Origin: Pleurotus djamor
Taxonomy: Eukaryota > Basidiomycota > Agaricomycetes > Agaricales > Pleurotaceae
Assembly (NCBI GenBank): GCA_029747585.1
Contig: JAPEVF010000105.1
Span: 1 to 64,000 of the forward strand
Length of the DNA stretch: 64,000 bases
Direction: 5' to 3'
Shown here: piece after piece, positions 9,620 to 19,814 of the stretch
Position numbering within the stretch: position 1 is the stretch's first letter
Layout: each line of letters starts with the position of its first letter
The notes under the pieces: model-generated
Databases searched by the model: none
What the model saw: the letters and a program-made list of their open reading frames with translations, nothing else
What the model was told of the DNA's origin: nothing
Made by a program: the position numbers and the translations under genes

Positions 9620-11341
9620 CTAATGCCAATGAGCCAACGAGATCATGAGATCCGGATGCATCATCTTCCACTCTTGGAAACCCCACCAATCCTCTCTATG
9701 GAGTTGAGGGTACTCCCTTATCCAGTCCGCCAACGTCCAATGCTGATCTCCAAGGAAGGTTCCATAGGAGAACCGTCCAAGTGGGACCTGCATGAAAGCA
9801 TACGGAGAAGTTTTCTGGGTAGCTGATGGGAGCGAGGCCAGAGTCGGAGCGCACGGAGAAGAGTACAACGAGGACGAGTAAGATGACGGCGAGCCAGTGG
9901 AAGACGAGGAATATGGCGAAGAGACGGTGGTTGGGTAAGTGCGTATGTCGTAGTAGTGCTGCGGGAAGTAAACCGAAGGATCACAATGCAATTGAACTGG
10001 CGATTCCTCCATAGCCGCGATCGGGGTCGGGACGTGCCTCGGGGTGGGTACAGGGTACCTCAGCTCCATCTCAACCTCCTGCTCCTCCTCTCGGAGCTGC
10101 GCTTCATCGTACGGCTGATAAGGCGAGAGCTCATCGCAGAGATCCAACCCACTGAGAGGCGAGAGCGGCGTCGAGAGTCCTCCGACGACCTTGCAACGTG
10201 CCGAACGATGGCCTTGGGCAGCTTCGGATCCCCGGAACGGATTCGTAAACCTGGGTGGGCTATTCGTCAAAGGAGCGCTCCCATCAACGCCAAAGTGCGT
10301 CAAGACACCGGCAGAGACATTGAAGCTCCCGCCGACCTCGGCGTGGTTCTTCATGTTGTTGTCGAGGTAGTAAACTCCAGGTTCAGACTGAGATTGCTGA
10401 TGGTATTGGTTGTACTGAGTGGGAAGAGTGGGGAGGGATAAAGCGGGAGTTGGGGCGGTCACAGGGGGTGTACGAAGGTACTGATGCTGAAGGCTAGTCG
10501 TAGAGGTGGAGGGAGAAACATATGAGTTGGAGGTATAGAATTTCTCGTGCGCAGCGAAGTTGTACAGAGTATTGTCGGGGTTGGACGATGAGGGGGCGTT
10601 CGAAGGCACGGTTGGTGGGTAAGGATATACACTCGAGGGGGACATCGGCGCATGAGGAGACGAGAAGTGAGATGCCGATGAAGTTGCTGTGGCATCGGAC
10701 GTCGGGAAATACTGAGGGAAACCAGAAGATTCAACGGGTGGTAAATCAGCAAAAGTAGACGGCTGGTCCGAGTACGTGAGCAAGGATCGGGATACTTCAT
10801 GAAAGAAAAGAAAACTCACCGAGGACTCGATCGAGTGGCCGAATAATGCAGACTTGTTGTTACGCTTCTTTCGAGAAGAGGAATCGGAGACGGGGGCTAC
10901 TGCAAGCGCCTTGGCAGCCTGAGCCAGCTCGTCGCCTTTCTTTCCAGCCTTGATCAAGTCAGCCAGACGATCACACCTCTCCAACTCCGCCTTGTTATTC
11001 CTCTTAACGTTCCTCTTGATGGGAGCGTTGGCCGGCGACCTCGGCTTGGGGGTGAAGCGATAATCGGGGTACTTTCTTGTGTGTTCGTCTTTCTCTTCCT
11101 CGGCACGTTTGTTCCAGATTTTCCTTTCTTCTGGATCCATCTTGTGCCATAAAGAAGCGATGATGCGGGATATGATACGATGGTCGTGTTCGACGGTCTT
11201 GTCAATCGGCCGCTCGTCGAGAAAGGCTGAACGGAAGATCATGAAGGAGTTCCGTGGGCGAGGGATGTGGCCTGGAGGGGGTTTACGGCCACCCCTTGGG
11301 CAACGGCGTTTTGGTACATCGACGGTAGTAGTCGTAGACAC
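9620..11341 (-). CDS. HMG-box transcription factor
   Basis: A MATA/SOX-type HMG box spans about residues 27-97: PRPRNSFMIFRSAFLDE, HDHRIISRIIASLWHKM, and EERKIWNKRAEEEKDEHTRK with KYPDYRF. It is followed by a basic, probably nuclear-localising region (NVKRNNK, SRKKRNNK). The remaining 400 residues are Ser/Pro/Tyr-rich, as in activation regions, and end in a Trp-rich tail (DWWGFQEW). The frame is open for 573 codons. A 57-nt segment at 10763-10819 has GTGAGT and CCAG ends and is almost surely an in-frame intron, leaving 554 aa. Fungal relatives control mating, pheromone response or fruiting. It shares a 640-bp upstream region with NIC96. Confidence 0.88.
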   Translation of the reverse strand: MSTTTTVDVPKRRCPRGGRKPPPGHIPRPRNSFMIFRSAFLDERPIDKTVEHDHRIISRIIASLWHKMDPEERKIWNKRAEEEKDEHTRKYPDYRFTPKPRSPANAPIKRNVKRNNKAELERCDRLADLIKAGKKGDELAQAAKALAVAPVSDSSSRKKRNNKSALFGHSIESSVSFLFFHEVSRSLLTYSDQPSTFADLPPVESSGFPQYFPTSDATATSSASHFSSPHAPMSPSSVYPYPPTVPSNAPSSSNPDNTLYNFAAHEKFYTSNSYVSPSTSTTSLQHQYLRTPPVTAPTPALSLPTLPTQYNQYHQQSQSEPGVYYLDNNMKNHAEVGGSFNVSAGVLTHFGVDGSAPLTNSPPRFTNPFRGSEAAQGHRSARCKVVGGLSTPLSPLSGLDLCDELSPYQPYDEAQLREEEQEVEMELRYPVPTPRHVPTPIAAMEESPVQLHCDPSVYFPQHYYDIRTYPTTVSSPYSSSSTGSPSSYSSSLYSSPCAPTLASLPSATQKTSPYAFMQVPLGRFSYGTFLGDQHWTLADWIREYPQLHREDWWGFQEWKMMHPDLMISLAHWH

Positions 11342-11981
11342 TATGACGTAGTTAGTATGTGCAAGTCAGATCAAAGGCCAATGCACCGACTTTGTGAAGC
11401 GGGGGATGGGCGGAGGCGGGTTGTTTCGCGGGGGGGATTTGCTGGGTGGGCAAGAATGATGAAGTTTGGGCCATTTTGAAGGCATCTTTATAGTCTGCGG
11501 GCTTTTGAGGCTGGCAGCGCTGCCTACTCGACGTTCGTCACAGTAGATCCCAAAAAGGAAATTTCCCTGGACGAGTACCCCTCTTTAATACCACGTCGTG
11601 TTTCTGCCTTTTATGGTAATCCGCCTAGTTTCCTCGTTTTGGCTTCCGAAGGCCTCGTTTTTTCGCCACTGTAAGGGATCCTAGGGTACTAAAAGCCATA
11701 CAGAAGCTTCCTTTCGTCCTGTTTTATATATTGAGGCGAGTTAACAAAGCACTGACGAACTCGAGGTGATAACAAAGGAGGGGAGTTGCTTGCGATTGTT
11801 TGGCGACGGGCACATCACATTTCACGCCCTTTCACATCCATCACATTCGATCGAGATCGGCTCGGGACTTGCCGGTACTGGCCGTCACGCGCTCTTGTAT
11901 ATCAAGCGCTCGCTGAGGCGCTTGTTTTGGGCGCTTTGGACTTCACCACCGCTCCTCCTCGTCCTTTTCTTCAACTCGTTT
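11342..11981. promoter_or_regulatory. Divergent upstream region, HMG-box gene / NIC96
   Basis: About 640 bp between two start codons. A CT-rich tract runs just before the NIC96 ATG (about 11935-11980). No specific operator was recognised and no further gene is supported here. Confidence 0.35.
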
Positions 11982-14931
11982 ATGGCTGCCGATTTGTCGT
12001 CGTTGCTCACGTCGTCTAAGGCGTTGACCTCGCATCTCACAAAACCGGACTTACCCTCGGTCCTTCTCTCCCTCGACCAAATCGAGGCTCAGTCGCGTCG
12101 TCTGGTTGCTCGACATTCAGCATCGACCAACGATGCAGACCGCGCGTAAGTTACAAAAACCGTATTTCTCTGAACACCGTTGCTGACGTCCTCCTAGAAA
12201 CTATCTGCTTGCACAAGCACAAGTTGATGCGTCGGCTCTGTCAAACTCCATTGCTCATCTAAATACATCGACAACTTTCACGCCCCTTCAAGCCCTTCAG
12301 GATACAGACGTCGCAGGTTACCTCCGTCATGCTCATGAACAGAATCTTATCTCTACAATTGAAGAAGGGCGCAAGGAGACTCAAGCTGACTTTTATCGTC
12401 TGCTCGACGAAACCAGCCAGCGCGACTGGGAGGCGAAGAAGCGGCGCGTCTTTGAGGAACTCGGAGGGATGGTGACGAGCGAGGCCCGGACACCTTCATC
12501 GTCTTCGAGCCAGCTGAAGAAGAGCTTACATGGTAAATCTAGTCTTGCTGTAAGTCCTCCGAACCTTTGCGAGCTTCATGAGCTGACATGCGTTGTCTCA
12601 GATGAGCACATCAACCCCCAGCCTCTCGCTCCAGATGCAAAGCAAAATGATGGCCTACGATCGCGTCATCACTGACCTCAACACCGCGCGCCATCGCAAA
12701 TCCTCATTTCCGATTGTACACTCCCTTGTTTCTGCTTCATTATCATTGGCACAATCCCCGCAGCCAAAATCTCTCCAAATGACACAAAACTTCCACGTTC
12801 TCTCCAAAATCACTCTTGAACCACCTACATTACCCCCCATCGAGCATGCTAGCGCACATATACTCAACCAATCTATGTTTGAGAGGAAATACGCGCGAGG
12901 CTACCTTGGGGACCCCGAATCTCGAGATGCTGCCAATTTGAGGAGACAAATCGCCAAAGGCGCGCGGGAGGCTTTGGAGGAACAGTATTGGAATATCGTG
13001 GAACGGACTATCCAAGCACGTCCGACTGAAGCTCGACTTGGTGGCGATCCAAGTATCTCAAACAAAATACGCGCGTTCCTCTCCGTTCTCTACTACAAGA
13101 ATGGTGAATGGGAAGACCGTATTGAATTGGTTGCCGGTCAGCCTCTATGGGCACGCTTGTTTTTCCTCGTACGTACGGGACACACACAAGAAGCCCTTGA
13201 TCAGGCGGCTCAGTTCCAACAAGCCATTGATCACCGCGAAGCCAGCTTCGTCTCCCATTTCCGCACTTGGATCGAGTCACCAGAGCGCCGTTTGCCAAAA
13301 CCCCATCGCGACCATCTACAAACCGTGTACAATGCACATATGTTGCACTCTGCGTCGGCGGACCCCTTCAAGTTGGCATTGTACAAGTTGATGGGTCGGT
13401 TGGAGCCATCGAGGCGAAACGTGCCGCAAGTAACGACAACTACGGAAGACTGGATGTGGTTCCAGCTAGCTATGGTTGACGAGGATGAGAATGGCGGTCT
13501 GAGGGGACTGGCGGACGTACTTATGGGCTATGGCGAGCATCACTTCGAGCCTCCAAATCAACAAGGTGCTCGGAGGGGAGTATGGTCGGGCGTTCTCCTT
13601 ATGTGCGGTCAATTCGAGAGGGTATGTTACGCGCTCTCTTTCCTGTTTTATTGTCATTGACTTGATCATTGTAGGCGGTTGATGCTTTGTGGAAACACCA
13701 GGAGACGGAGGTTGAAGCCGTCCACCTTGCCATTGCATTGGCCTACCACGGGCTGCTCCGAGTGCCCTCTCGAGCTGAATCGTCAGATATGACACCTCGT
13801 ACGTCCTTTTCTCACTCTCCTCGTTCCCGTTTCCTCGAGTATTCATCAATCTGAACCCTCTTCCTCCTCGACAGTGTCGATATCGCCAGCTTCTCCGCCT
13901 GCATTCAACCTTTCCATGCTCATCTGGCGTTACATCCGTCAATTCGTGAAAATGGACGCCAAAGAGGCTTTGCAGTATGTATATTGCGTTTGCCTCGTCG
14001 CCGATCAAGGGGATGATGTTGGGAAAGAGCATGTAGAGAGCGCTTGGGAGTTGGTCAGGAGAATAATCGTCCTTGGAGTAGGTGGACCCGGATGGGAAGA
14101 GCTGGTCGGTGGGTTCAGAGCTGATGGTTCAAGATTCGTGAGTTTCTATTCCTTTGTGTTCCCGTCCGAGGCTGATGTCACGTCAGACCGGAATAATTGA
14201 ACAAGGCGCACCCCTCCTACACCTTTCCTCTGCCAACGCCTTCCACTCCCAAATCTTGCTCCGTGCTGCCCAATCCCTCTCTGAGAATTCTCTCATCTCC
14301 GAAGCCATCAAACTCTACAACCTCGCCTCAGACTACAACACTGTCGTTTCAACGCTCGCGCACGCACTCGGTCAAACCATTTCCCAAGTCACGCTCGATG
14401 AAAAGGGTTCGAAGTTGGAGAAGACGGCGAGTGAGATTCTCAAGCATTATCAACGTATGAACCGTGGCGCTGGGAAGGATAGAGATGCTGTTGTTCGACT
14501 TTTGAGGATTCGCGAGGCGATAGATGCTAAAGCTGCTGGGAGACCTGAGTTGGCGTTGGAGATTATGGAGGGGACGGATCTCATACCGCTCGACGGCGAT
14601 ATTGGGAAGATCACAAGGAGGGCGGAGGAATTCAAGGACCTTCACGAGTCGTTGCAGAGGAATCTACATGTTTACCTCCCGCTCACGATGGATGCTCTCG
14701 CCGGTGTGCATCAACGTGTCAAGGGCTCGATCATCGCGGATTCGACGAGACAAATGGTATGTTCTCTATCTTTATCTCAAATAAAGCCGTATTGATTGGT
14801 TTCTTCAGACCTTGGCCTCATTGAGGAAGAAGTCAAGATCTCTCATGGTCTTTGCAGGCATACTTAAGTATCGCATGTCGCCGGATGTTTATTCGTATCT
14901 TGCGAGACTGGATGTCGAGATCGCGTTGTAA
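11982..14931 (+). CDS. NIC96: Nucleoporin NIC96 (Nup93 family)
   Basis: Scaffold nucleoporin of the inner ring of the nuclear pore complex. Exons 11982-12145, 12198-12549, 12602-13621, 13675-13798, 13875-14137, 14187-14756 and 14809-14931 join in frame to 871 aa, near the yeast length of 839. Family-like stretches include YLRHAHEQNLISTIEEGRKE near the N-terminus, RKYARGYLGDPESRDAANLR, EQYWNIVERTIQA, and RLFFLVRTGHTQEALDQAAQ. Later come FNLSMLIWRYIRQFVKMDA and the C-terminal FAGILKYRMSPDVYSYLARL, all typical of the all-helical Nic96 fold. The start is the ATG after a CT-rich tract; the longer upstream frame lacks homology-like sequence. Confidence 0.93.
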
Positions 14932-15062
14932 ACATAGGCATGGTGGCTAATCCAACCTCACATTACGGTTTATAAGTCATGATCATGATATTCGTTGTCG
15001 TTGTATCTGTTAATACCAGGTACTTACTACATATTGTCTTCACGACTCACTCGGTAGTGCTT

Positions 15063-16138
15063 CTACCGCTGAGTAGGTAGTAGGTCCATATCAACTTCAT
15101 CTGCGTCCCTATCCGCTTCGCCATTTTCTCCCAATCCTTCATCAAACTCTTCCTCCTCTTCAGTGCGCTTCGAGGCATTCTGTCCAGAATACTAAGGAGA
15201 ACACCATGAGATTAATTACGAATAGGCGGCGACTAGGTAGGGAGAACATACATGGTAGGCAGCCGTCCAATAGCCTGCCCAATACATCGCGCCCAAGGCT
15301 TTTGAGAACGCGTCGTCCCGAGATACAAGAGGTCCAGGAGCCGAGAGAAACGGCGCTGTCATCGCATCGCCCGCGTCTTGGGCCTCACCAAGTACATTTG
15401 AAGAGGATGATAGGCCAAGGGTAGGATCATGCGTAGGCACAAACGCGTCAAAATCGACTGGTGTTGAATTCTCTTCGTTTTGCGCGGCGTTGGCCTTGGC
15501 CTGCGTCTGAGCTTTTGATTGTGACATTTTGGAGGGTTTGGGGGGAACGTTATACCACCTATAATAGGAACGAACATGTCAGAGCGATCCTTTGTTAACG
15601 AGGAGGATGATGAGAAAGAATGGTCATAGAATCAAAAGGAGTTATTGAGCTCACAAAGGCGACTTATGGACTGGTTCTTTTTTCCAATCTTTTTCAGGAC
15701 CATGACAATTCTAAGCAATGAGGAGAGGCATAAGAGTTGTCTTAGTTTGTTGGAAATGATAGAATAGGAACAGACCTCGTATTCCTCAGTCGCAGCATTC
15801 CACGCTTCGATGAGAGCAGAGTCGTCCCAGATTTCCTCGTGAGTCAGGTCGCGACTTTCTTCCTCTTCTTCCTCCTCCTCTACTTTTGATGTTGGGGGCT
15901 GGCTAGTAGGTTTCGGTGGACTTTGTACAAGCGCATTATCGTTACTAGTACCAGGCTGTGTGCTGCCTTGGTTATTGTTACCGCGTTTTCGTTTTTTGGG
16001 GGGACGGAGGTGGGCCTGAGCTTGAGCAAATGAAGATATACTTTGTTGAGGCGGGGGTTGGGAAGGATGCGATAGAGTTTCAGGAGAAGGTGGTTCATAA
16101 GGAAGGGAAATATCGTCGTAAGAAATTATGGGACGCAT
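15063..16138 (-). CDS. SMN1: SMN (survival of motor neuron) homologue, no Tudor domain
   Basis: Core subunit of the SMN complex that assembles Sm rings on spliceosomal snRNAs. Exons 16138-15776, 15710-15655, 15558-15252 and 15191-15063 join to 284 aa. The N-terminal Gemin2-binding helix is HEEIWDDSALIEAWNAATEE, preceded by a poly-Glu run. A middle block has DWKKEPVHKSPLWYNVPPKP. The C-terminal YG box that drives oligomerisation is LGAMYWAGYWTAAYH. No Tudor domain lies between these blocks, as in fission yeast SMN. An acidic tail (EEEEEFDEGLGENGEAD) follows. Transcription diverges from the LYR gene 53 bp away. Confidence 0.88.
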
Positions 16139-16191
16139 GATGACTTTAGCAAAGAGAAAGTAACAGTCGGATTGGGCGCTTCTTCCACCAG
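16139..16191. promoter_or_regulatory. 53-bp gap between divergent start codons (SMN / LYR protein)
   Basis: The two ATGs at 16138 (minus) and 16192 (plus) are only 53 bp apart. Each 5' UTR must therefore be very short, or the transcripts must overlap. The gap has a CTTTC/GAAAG-rich composition and no TATA box. Confidence 0.6.
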
Positions 16192-17426
16192 ATGACCTCC
16201 ATCCGCGACCAACTTCCAATTCTCTTTTCGACACGCCGTTCCGTTGCTCTGCGCGTGCCGTTCTGGAAAACTTCTGTACACCGAATACCTACACTATGGG
16301 GTCTATACCGAGACCTACTTAGGAATGCACCAACACCACGCATCGCAAACCGCATAAAGCACCTCTTTCGGGAGAACCGACATTTGACGGGTACAAAAGC
16401 TACCATAAGTAAACTGGAACTCGGCTACAAGGTTGGCTATCTTTATCTTCAGAAAATTCACGCTTATATACACCGAACAACAGTGGTTGGACATCTTTGC
16501 CAATGCGCGTGCGGACAGCCATAGTCAGGCGGCCTTGGTTCTTGCGCGATATGATAAACTGCTAGCAGCCAGAGATAACAGGCTGAGATGGCATAAGCAA
16601 CTTCAAGATGAACTGGTTCGTAGAGCCTCATCCATGCTTGACCGTCGCGTTATTAACCACCTCACTTGCAGGCATGGCAAGAACGTCTCCGGACGCGTCC
16701 TATCCTCACAGGTGCTATCCTTCGCGCAACCCTATATAACAAACCCCTTCCACGTCTAAAACCCCAACCTCTGGCTATAACCATGATGATCAAACAGCGG
16801 CGAGAAAGTCGAGATCGGAGAGGATTGAAGCTTCAAGGTCTTCACGAATGGATGGATGACTTGCGGAGAGAAAGGATCTTTGAGCGAGATTTGCTGAAAG
16901 AAGTCAAGAACTCAGACTCGACGTCATTTGAACCGGTATATAATGATCCTTCCTGGGGTGAGTAAGGTTTACATTACTTATTCCTTGGAGAATGACTTTG
17001 CTGACAAGGCGATAACCAGATGCTCCCCTGCACGACCTCCGACGGAGATACATTGACTCGCTAGAGAACGATGTCACACGCTGCCAAACACCCATTCCTC
17101 CTTCACTCATCTCCGCCATCACCTCTGCTCGCACATACAAAATCGCCAACAAAGTTCGAGAAAAGCAACGCGAAAGTTCAGGTGAAATTCTCAATATCAC
17201 TCTTCGACGTCGACGAAAGGGACCACCCCCAGACGTGTTGAGTCGAATGAGCCCCGAGCAGAGAAAGATGGATCGGATTGTGAGGAGTAGTGTGAGTGAA
17301 GTTGGGTATGTGGGAAAGATAAAGAAGAGGATGGGTCGGAAGTTGATGGATCCCGAAGCATGGCAAGTTGAGAATTATGGTGGCGAAGCTTTCGATGAAA
17401 AGGTGGAAAGGTCAAGCTCCAAATAG
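16192..17426 (+). CDS. LYR-motif (Complex1_LYR-like) mitochondrial protein
   Basis: Exons 16192-16431, 16484-16615, 16672-16957 and 17020-17426 join to 354 aa. The N-terminus is basic and lacks acidic residues for about 30 positions, fitting a mitochondrial presequence. The LYR block follows at about residue 36 (TLWGLYRDLLRN), with an arginine-rich helix (RIANRIKHLFRENRHLTG). LYR proteins bind acyl-ACP and the Fe-S transfer machinery and act as assembly factors or subunits in mitochondria. This one has a long, highly basic C-terminal extension (ITLRRRRKGPPPDVLSRM) that typical 80-120 aa LYR proteins lack. That extension may point to a ribosome or RNA partner, but this is a guess. Confidence 0.72.
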
Positions 17427-17796
17427 ACATGCCACGTTCATGCCTATACTTGCCGACCCCTTCATCTTTGGTTTGTGCCCGTGGATTCCTTCCAAGATGC
17501 TTGAATACGCGATTTTTCCTCAGACCATCTTGCAACACATGACGTGCGGCAGAATCACGCCTGGCAGTACGCCCATTCAAAGAGGAAAATGGATGATATT
17601 GTACATGCAAACGAATGTGAGGACGGACCAGAAGTCGCGTCGAAACAAAACTAAGATGAAGAGCTAAAATAAGAAAATAATTGGGCATAATGGTATCATC
17701 GATCTGGGTATCCTCGCTCCTCCTCATCTTCACTCCTACTTCCTTCGAACTCACATTCCATCTGCGTCGCTCGGGCGCGCGTATCAGAGATTCCTA

Positions 17797-17942
17797 GAGT
17801 CCAGGTTCTAATGCATAGTGCTGGCCAGACACTACCACCATCCCCCCTTCTCCAAGTGCAATCTCCAGGGATCCGGAGTCAAGGTTCTGATGATAGCGAG
17901 CTGGCCACAAGCTATCACCATNCCCCCCTCTTCCAGGTGCCC
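17797..17942. repeat. Two-copy imperfect tandem repeat, about 78 bp unit
   Basis: Unit 1 (from about 17797) and unit 2 (from about 17875) share in order AGGTTCT, GATAG/CATAG, GCTGGCCA, CTATCACCAT/CTACCACCAT, a C6-7 run, CTTCTCCA/CTCTTCCA and AGTGC/GGTGC. There are small indels between them. The array lies just past the stop of the kinase-like gene and encodes nothing recognisable. Confidence 0.6.
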
Positions 17943-18004
17943 TGTCGACGCGCCGTCCTCTTCCTGCTCCGTCGCTGCCTCCTCCTACTCCACATCACCC
18001 TCCT

Positions 18005-19396
18005 TCATAACTCGAACGACGACCCCAACATCACCTCTTCCCCTTCTGCGGATTCAAAGTACTTTGGAACGCGAACGCCTTTCAGTGGAGCATAGCGCCC
18101 GACTAATTCATCGAGCTTGAGGTCCATAATGTTGACCTCGACAGGTGATGGTGGAGGTGGAGGTGGTCGAGCTTTCCCATACGAGATTTCCCAATCACAA
18201 TCAATCTCAGGAACGTCGGCGTAGACGGGTCCATCCGCCTCTGGCTTGGGGAACTCGAGGGGACTGTGGTGGTAGGTTGCGTCCGCAAGATTAGGGAAGG
18301 CAATTTGCCTCCAATTGATGTTGGCGAAGTATGGATGAGACCGAACATAGGCGAGGTTGGTCTTTAGTGGCGACGCCTTCTTGCCGAAGATGCGCTCCAA
18401 AAGGTCTCCCAACAGTGGTGGGAGGTGCACTTCAGGCAGCATCGCCTCGCCTCGGGCATCAAATTCAAGAACCTAACGAACGAAGATGAGACACGGCTAG
18501 CCGCGGAGAAAGCATATGAACTTACTTGTCCCGTGTGCATCTCATAGATGGCTGCACCCAGCCCACGAATATCTTCAGCATAGTGCTCCTTCTTTTCATC
18601 CTTGGTTTCAAAGTGGAAATATCCACCATCGGCATCTGGATTGACATTTTGAAGTCCACGAAATCGGGGTCGCACACGAGGACAGGCTTCAGGACCTTCG
18701 CGCGGCCCATACCACCCAAGAGAGGGTGACCAGCCTCGGAGAGGAAGAAGTTGGACAACTTGACGTCGTTGTGAACAATCTTCTTGGTGTGTAGGATGGC
18801 GAGTGCGAAGAGCATATGTGCACCGTAGAGCTGAGCGCGTCCTCCGTTCGCTGGTAACTGCTCTGCGACATCCTTCAGCGAGAACTGCAGGTGCTGTGTC
18901 AGCTGGTATGTTCCCCTAGCTTCATCCCACCTCGCTACCCTCTCCACAAAATGTCGATGACCCTCAATCTCGCGAAGACTTCAGTCTCGGCGGCAGCTCT
19001 GGTGAAGTCCTCATAGTTAAACACGTCGTTGATACTGGTCCTCAAGTCAGAGTCGTTGTGGCTGACGTGCCAGACATCGTGTGTCGTAGACCTGTGGGTC
19101 ATTTCCATGAACTCGAAGTCGGAGATCAACACAGCAGGGTGGACGTGGATGATGAGTCCGGGGTGTTGACAAGGGTCTTCTCGTCGTCAGACTGACGTTG
19201 AACCATGACAGGGGGGTAGGCAGAATCTAGAGAGCTACCATGAGAGAGGCGTTGACATTGCATAAAAAGGAAACATACCTTTACGGAGGCCTTCCTGGCG
19301 AAGAATTGCTGGATTTTGGAGAACGTCTTGCTGATTTCTGGTGCTTCTTGGAATGGGGATGATGGTGGTATTCGATAGAGAGGCGGGCAGAGGCAT
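18005..19396 (-). pseudogene. Protein-kinase-like gene with three frame breaks
   Basis: Splicing gives an N-terminal exon (MPLPASLSNTTIIPIPRST) and then a kinase-like domain with FEFMEMTHRSTTHDVWHV, LFALAILHTKKIVHND, and VKLSNFFLSEAGHP. The HND catalytic Asp and the Lys/Asn of the catalytic loop are present. The DFG position reads LLGGMGRAK, so the Mg-binding Asp is missing. A later segment (EDIRGLGAAIYEMHTGQ) and an in-frame C-terminal exon complete it. The frame slips by one base near 19155, 18977 and 18640. Each slip is fixed in principle by one added base, and the last lies at an AAAA run. Three slips while neighbours have none suggests real decay, but homopolymer error is possible for at least one. 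Confidence 0.6.
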
Positions 19397-19814
19397 GTCG
19401 GGTTCTTATGGGTGACAGTCAGGTGACAGTGGATGTCAGCCACTTTCTTGGATGTAACTCCTATCCTTGCGGCCCCTATGCATGAACATGACGTCATCCT
19501 ATTCAAGGCATTGAAGCGTGTCTCCGCGTAGAAGCGTCTCAGATACTGCCAACGCAATTGGCAATCACTTTTGTGGGGGACGAGGAGACGACGGGCTCCC
19601 AAAGGAAATGGTGGTCCAATGACTGTCAAGATTAATCCACCACCACTATCAATGAATATTCCGTATTCCTCGGTAATTGAGATGAAAATACAAATACATA
19701 TAGGCATGGATTGGTCACGCAAGTCCAACGCAAGTGAAGGTAATCCCGAGAGTACGTGAGACCCTCAACTATAAAATTGACTAGCCGTGATGGGTGTCTG
19801 CAAGTACTAGAGCC

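Noticed and set aside
10763..10819. Coding status of the 19 residues (VSFLFFHEVSRSLLT region) in the HMG-box protein
   Set aside because: Strong GTGAGT donor and CCAG acceptor, pyrimidine-rich composition, and a hydrophobic stretch out of place in a Ser/Pro-rich nuclear protein. Treated as intron.
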